In this document: positions 6,880 to 9,457 of the stretch, piece by piece
Layout of the letters: each line of letters starts with the position of its first letter
How positions within the stretch are numbered: the first letter of the stretch is position 1
Assembly (NCBI GenBank): GCA_964426915.1
Contig: CAYRTD010000149.1
Span: forward strand, 1-9,457
Direction: 5' to 3'
Length of the DNA stretch: 9,457 nt
From: CAYRTD01 sp964426915
Lineage (GTDB): Bacteria > Bacteroidota > Bacteroidia > Bacteroidales > GCA-2748055
Program-made: the position numbers and the translations under genes
Notes under the pieces: generated by a model
What the model saw: only the letters and a program-made list of their open reading frames with translations
What the model was told of the DNA's origin: nothing
Database searches by the model: none

Positions 6880-7890
6880 TTATTGGTTAATATTTCTCAT
6901 TGTTGATTTGCGGATAATAAGCCCGGGGCTTATTATTTCCCTGTGTTTATTATTTCCTTCCGGATCATCAAGGAATAATTCTGCTATACGCTCACCCATC
7001 AATTTTCCTTTTTGATCCGTTGATGTTATACCCGGATATACAAATTCCGTAAAAGGTTCATTTGCAAAACCTGCAATTCCCATATCATGCGGAATGGAAA
7101 TATCCATCTCCCTTGCTGACAAAACTGCTCCCAGGGCTGAATAATCACTCGCTGAGAATATTGCATCCGGCATGATTTTATCATGCAACAGAGAGGTGAA
7201 GCATTCTTTTCCTCTTTCCCTGGTTATCACATCAGTTATAACTTTTCTGTAGGGTATATTGTTCTGTTCAAGAGCATCCAGGTATCCTTTTTTCCGTTCA
7301 CGGTAAACATTCAGATTTTCCGGACCGCCAAAATGTGCAATTCTCTCATATCCCTGTTCAAGCATATGAATTACAGTATTAAAGGCTCCTTCATAATCAT
7401 TTAGTTTGACCATTTCGATATCCAGCTCCTCATCCACCCTGTCGAACATGATAATCCGTTTTCCGGAATTTATTATTGCCCTGATATGATCTGTTTTTAC
7501 CGTTCCGGCGGAAAGAGAAATGAAAATCACATCTACCTGCATGTCCAGTAATGTCTTCAGGCTTTCAGCTTCTTTCAGTTGATTTTCCTCTGTCTGGCAT
7601 ATTATTAAGTTAAATCCCGCTGTCCGCAGAACTTCTTCAAGACCTCCGATTACACTGGAGAAGAAAAAACGGGTAATTCTGGGAATAATGACTCCTGCTG
7701 TTTGTGATCGCCCTCTCCTCAAAGAGTAAGCAATACTGTTTCGGCTATATCCTTTTTCTTTTGCCAGCTTCTGGATCTCCTCCCTTTTTGGTCTGCTTAT
7801 CCGCGGGTTGTTATTTAATGCCCGGGAAACGGTGGAAGGGGAGACCTTTAACATCCGGGCAATATCATGTATAGTCAGCCTTTCTTCCAT
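6880..7890 (-). CDS. LacI-family transcriptional repressor of the uronate operon
   Basis: The 336-residue protein has an N-terminal LacI helix-turn-helix (LTIHDIARMLKVSPSTVSRA, residues 5-24), a hinge segment (about 49-60, RNSIAYSLRRG), and a periplasmic-binding-protein-like effector domain from about residue 65. Typical segments of that domain are GVIIP (66-70), HFGGPENLNVYRER (about 176-189) and PGITSTDQKGKLMGERIAEL (about 256-275). I start it at the ATG at 7890, not the one at 7935, because the promoter and palindromic operator lie between the two and because LacI proteins usually begin directly at MEERLTIHDIA. It is the first gene of the operon and probably represses itself and the downstream kdu, aldolase and TRAP genes. 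A pathway intermediate such as KDG is a likely inducer, by analogy with LacI-type KdgR of Bacillus subtilis. That effector is inference. Confidence 0.92.
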   Translation of the reverse strand: MEERLTIHDIARMLKVSPSTVSRALNNNPRISRPKREEIQKLAKEKGYSRNSIAYSLRRGRSQTAGVIIPRITRFFFSSVIGGLEEVLRTAGFNLIICQTEENQLKEAESLKTLLDMQVDVIFISLSAGTVKTDHIRAIINSGKRIIMFDRVDEELDIEMVKLNDYEGAFNTVIHMLEQGYERIAHFGGPENLNVYRERKKGYLDALEQNNIPYRKVITDVITRERGKECFTSLLHDKIMPDAIFSASDYSALGAVLSAREMDISIPHDMGIAGFANEPFTEFVYPGITSTDQKGKLMGERIAELFLDDPEGNNKHREIISPGLIIRKSTMRNINQ

Positions 7891-7920
7891 ATATTTGCGC
7901 AATCGATTGCACAAATATAT
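7889..7920. promoter_or_regulatory. LacI-type operator: 32-bp near-perfect palindrome
   Basis: The two 16-bp halves are complementary at 15 of 16 pairs; the only mismatch is 7898 (C) against 7911 (A). The core GCAATCGATTGC has the central CpG typical of LacI-family operators. It covers the -7 box and the expected transcription start, and its last bases touch the repressor ATG at 7888-7890. Bound repressor would block the operon promoter. No second copy was found elsewhere in the window; a weak look-alike is at 8100-8113. Confidence 0.85.
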
Positions 7921-7943
7921 AAAAGTCTTATGCATTTGTCAAA
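7912..7943 (-). promoter_or_regulatory. Bacteroidota-type promoter of the lacI-kdu-TRAP operon
   Basis: On the minus strand TTTG (7940-7943) is followed after 20 nt by TATATTTG (7912-7919). This matches the Bacteroidota housekeeping consensus TTTG, about 19-21 nt, TAnnTTTG. Transcription would start near 7902-7907, giving a leader of about 12-17 nt before the ATG at 7890. The -7 box is one arm of the operator palindrome. No comparable promoter was found within the operon. Confidence 0.8.
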
Positions 7944-8132
7944 TTTTCATCAAAGTTTCGCATTATTTTTTTTTATATCCCAATATTCCCTGTGGGTATG
8001 TATAGTGGTGGGAATTAACTGCGATGACGATAATTTTCAGGATCTGCATGACTCTGTGAAAATATTTTTACAAGAAAAATAAAAGATTATCATGTATATT
8101 GCATTCGATTATGAATGTAAAAAAATTTGTAT
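7944..8132. other. Intergenic region between the operon and the plus-strand gene
   Basis: This AT-rich spacer separates the divergent repressor and tocopherol-cyclase-like genes. No convincing TTTG / TAnnTTTG pair precedes the plus-strand gene; TATATTGC at 8095-8102 is the nearest -7-like sequence but lacks a matching -33 TTTG. Short open frames crossing it on the plus strand have no recognisable features. Confidence 0.5.
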
Positions 8133-9095
8133 ATGTTTCGTGTTTTTAAACCGGAAGTTTATCAGGGAAATATGAGAATGAAAAGCTATTTTGAAGGCTG
8201 GTATTTCAAACAGGTGACTTCTGATGAGAAAAAAGTGTTTTCTTTTATTCCGGGAATCAGCCTGAACCCTGATGACCCGCATTCTTTTATTCAGTTTATC
8301 GACGGAATTACAGGAGAAACGCAATATATCCGATACGATTACGAAAGTTTCAGGTATTCAAAGAAAGTTTTTGAAGTCAGGGTAGGGGATTCCTTTTTCT
8401 CTCAAAACAGGATGATTCTAGACATCAACACCGGAAACTTCCGGGTTAACGGTGAACTACATTATTCACTTTCGTCAGGATTTCCTTCATCAATTATCTC
8501 ACCCGGCATTATGGGCTGGTATTCATTTGTTCCTTTTATGGAGTGTAAACATGGTATAGTCTCCATGAACCAATTTACCAACGGACAAATATCTTTAAAT
8601 GAGGATATTATTGATTTTAAGAATGGTAAATCCTATATAGAAAAAGACTGGGGGAGTTCTTTTCCTGCGGCCTGGATTTGGCTTCAATCAAACAATTTTG
8701 ATAATCCACTTGTATCGGTGATGCTTTCTGCAGCAAAAATTCCCTGGCTTGGAAATTTTTTTATGGGTTTTCTGGCATTTATTTTTATTGAAGGAAATAC
8801 TTATTTGTTTACCACTTATAATAAATCCAAGCTCGAACTTCGAAATTACGATGAAAATTATATTTATATTGATGTCTCAAATAAGAATCACCGTCTTTCC
8901 TTAAAGATCGAAAGAAAAAAGCATGGAGAACTCCTGGCACCGCAGAAAGGAAAAATGAGCCGAATGATAAAAGAAAGTGTCGATTCAGTAGTAGAGGTTT
9001 CTCTTTTAGATATGAACAATGAATTACTATATTCAGGAAAGGGTAGAAGGGCAGGTCTGGAGGTTACTTCCAATATATTTGATTTACTCCAATAA
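8133..9095 (+). CDS. Tocopherol-cyclase-like protein
   Basis: The 320-residue product resembles bacterial members of the tocopherol cyclase family, related to plant VTE1. Typical segments are YFEGWYFK (19-26), SPGIMGWYSFVPFMECKHGI (123-142), YIEKDWGSSFP (168-178) and WIWLQSN (181-187), followed by further beta strands. The length fits a two-sheet, lipocalin-like architecture. No signal peptide is seen. The enzymatic role in bacteria is unknown to me; these proteins are not expected to make tocopherol here. I place the start at the ATG at 8133; an in-frame TTG two codons earlier would add little. It is divergent from the uronate operon and shows no functional link to it. No clear terminator follows its stop codon. 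Confidence 0.88.
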   Translation: MFRVFKPEVYQGNMRMKSYFEGWYFKQVTSDEKKVFSFIPGISLNPDDPHSFIQFIDGITGETQYIRYDYESFRYSKKVFEVRVGDSFFSQNRMILDINTGNFRVNGELHYSLSSGFPSSIISPGIMGWYSFVPFMECKHGIVSMNQFTNGQISLNEDIIDFKNGKSYIEKDWGSSFPAAWIWLQSNNFDNPLVSVMLSAAKIPWLGNFFMGFLAFIFIEGNTYLFTTYNKSKLELRNYDENYIYIDVSNKNHRLSLKIERKKHGELLAPQKGKMSRMIKESVDSVVEVSLLDMNNELLYSGKGRRAGLEVTSNIFDLLQ

Positions 9096-9107
9096 TATTG
9101 AAACATT

Positions 9108-9124
9108 GAGGCTGTCTAAAAAGT
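9108..9124 (+). mobile_element. Possible insertion-sequence terminal repeat
   Basis: GAGGCTGTCTAAAAAGT resembles the terminal inverted repeats of transposase-bearing elements often found in Bacteroidota. It lies 13 bp past the stop codon of the tocopherol-cyclase-like gene. No matching inverted end and no transposase fragment are present in the window, so it may be a solo end, a remnant or a chance match. Confidence 0.3.
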
Positions 9125-9198
9125 ATTTTTAATTTTAGGTTACATACAATCTGAAAGCATTCCTCTGTTTGCCCCACCCAAATCCTCCCCCGGCGAGG

Positions 9199-9361
9199 CT
9201 ACTCTTTATACATAAGTCTAAAAAAATTGAGCACTCCAAACATTGACGTATCACAATCCCGGAATTGCATTATCGGTAATGGACGAAATCCACGAGAATT
9301 TGATAGCAGGTATTAAAGCTACACCCTGTTTGACCGGAATCAACTTATGTATAAAGAGTAG
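9199..9361. repeat. Inverted-repeat pair, 19-bp perfect arms
   Basis: CTACTCTTTATACATAAGT (9199-9217) is perfectly complementary to 9343-9361, separated by 125 bp. Similarity continues outward imperfectly into GC-rich flanks (CCCCCGGCGAGG on the left, GCCCGGGG on the right), so a whole element of about 186 bp (roughly 9187-9372) with imperfect terminal repeats is possible. The inside has no gene; a small hairpin (CATTA, TCGG, TAATG) lies at 9268-9281. This structure fits a non-autonomous MITE-like repeat. Confidence 0.65.
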
Positions 9362-9375
9362 GCTATTGCCCGGGG

Positions 9376-9422
9376 TCAGTTCGACTAAATGATTTTGAAA
9401 ATCAAAATCATAGTCTCACTGA
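9376..9422. repeat. 47-bp interrupted palindrome / strong hairpin
   Basis: Nested complementary blocks are TCAGT (9376-9380) with ACTGA (9418-9422), GACT (9383-9386) with AGTC (9412-9415), and ATGATTTTGA (9389-9398) with TCAAAATCAT (9402-9411), closing on an AAA loop. Both outer joints are TC dinucleotides, a symmetric internal loop. No T-run follows, and it is about 280 bp from the nearest gene end, so a simple terminator role is not supported. Confidence 0.65.
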
Positions 9423-9437
9423 GATCCCTCGGCTATT

Positions 9438-9455
9438 TCCCGAAAGCTTTCGGGA
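9438..9455. repeat. 18-bp perfect palindrome CCCGAAAGCTTTCGGG
   Basis: TCCCGAAAG is followed directly by its reverse complement CTTTCGGGA. It is of the same style (N6-AGCT-N6 with a CCG/CCCG edge) as the palindrome at 5947-5968 and is a type of dispersed repeat seen in Bacteroidota genomes. It may be part of a longer repeat starting near CACTGAGATCCCTCGG (9418-9433) that runs off the window. Confidence 0.7.
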
Positions 9456-9457
9456 CG

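Larger units (their letters stand above)
9096..9457. other. Gene-free, repeat-rich region
   Basis: No coding sequence is supported in these 362 bases. The stretch holds a possible insertion-sequence end (9108-9124), a 19-bp inverted-repeat pair (9199-9217 and 9343-9361), a strong interrupted hairpin (9376-9422) and an 18-bp palindrome (9438-9455). It looks like a pile-up of dispersed intergenic repeats, probably continuing past the window edge. Confidence 0.6.

Noticed and set aside
7891..7935. N-terminal extension of the repressor from the ATG at 7935
   Set aside because: The promoter and operator lie inside or upstream of it, and the extra 15 residues precede the normal LacI start; the ATG at 7890 explains the signals better.
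7808..8082. Short plus-strand open frames overlapping the repressor 5' end and spacer
   Set aside because: They overlap the HTH-coding region and operator in antisense and read as low-complexity hydrophobic peptides; no start signal supports them.
8127..8132. TTG start two codons before the tocopherol-cyclase-like ATG
   Set aside because: The ATG at 8133 is a standard start, gives a family-like N-terminus, and no ribosome-binding site favours the TTG.
8109..8324. Minus-strand open frame of 71 codons inside the tocopherol-cyclase-like gene
   Set aside because: It is a shadow of a well-supported gene and has no family resemblance.
9096..9457. CRISPR array or tRNA in the repeat-rich right end
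   Set aside because: There are no regularly spaced direct repeats and no cloverleaf with a TTCGA-type arm in the right context; the structure is inverted repeats only.

Overview
The window looks like Bacteroidota DNA, probably from a marine or polysaccharide-degrading lineage. The evidence is a Bacteroidota-type promoter (TTTG, 20-nt spacer, TATATTTG), lipoprotein signal peptides with S-S-C lipoboxes, few Shine-Dalgarno sites, AT-rich intergenic DNA, and short palindromes of the CCGATAGCTATCGG / CCCGAAAGCTTTCGGG type. I cannot assign a genus.

Positions 133 to 7890 hold one tightly packed minus-strand operon for unsaturated uronate catabolism. Read in the direction of transcription it is: LacI-family repressor (6880-7890), kduI (6026-6868), kduD (5090-5881), a DUF4861-like lipoprotein of unknown function (3811-5070), KDPG aldolase (3077-3751), and a TRAP transporter as dctP lipoprotein (2091-3077), dctQ (1594-2076) and dctM (133-1590). 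In the proposed scheme the TRAP system imports a uronate or its keto-deoxy derivative. KduI isomerises 5-keto-4-deoxyuronate, KduD reduces the product to 2-keto-3-deoxygluconate (KDG), and after phosphorylation the aldolase cleaves KDPG to pyruvate and glyceraldehyde 3-phosphate. A KDG kinase, polysaccharide lyases, unsaturated glucuronyl hydrolases and SusC/D proteins are not in the window.

The clearest regulatory signal is a 32-bp near-perfect palindrome (7889-7920) with a CpG centre. It lies exactly over the -7 box of the promoter that would transcribe the repressor and, by readthrough, the whole operon. This argues for autoregulation and moves the repressor start to the internal ATG at 7890.

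The operon carries repeat DNA at two places: an 85-bp MITE-like element between kduI and kduD (5942-6026), and a 26-bp exact copy of one of its ends just after dctM (99-124). To the right, on the plus strand, is an unrelated tocopherol-cyclase-like gene (8133-9095). It is followed by about 360 bp of gene-free DNA rich in inverted repeats, including a possible insertion-sequence end.
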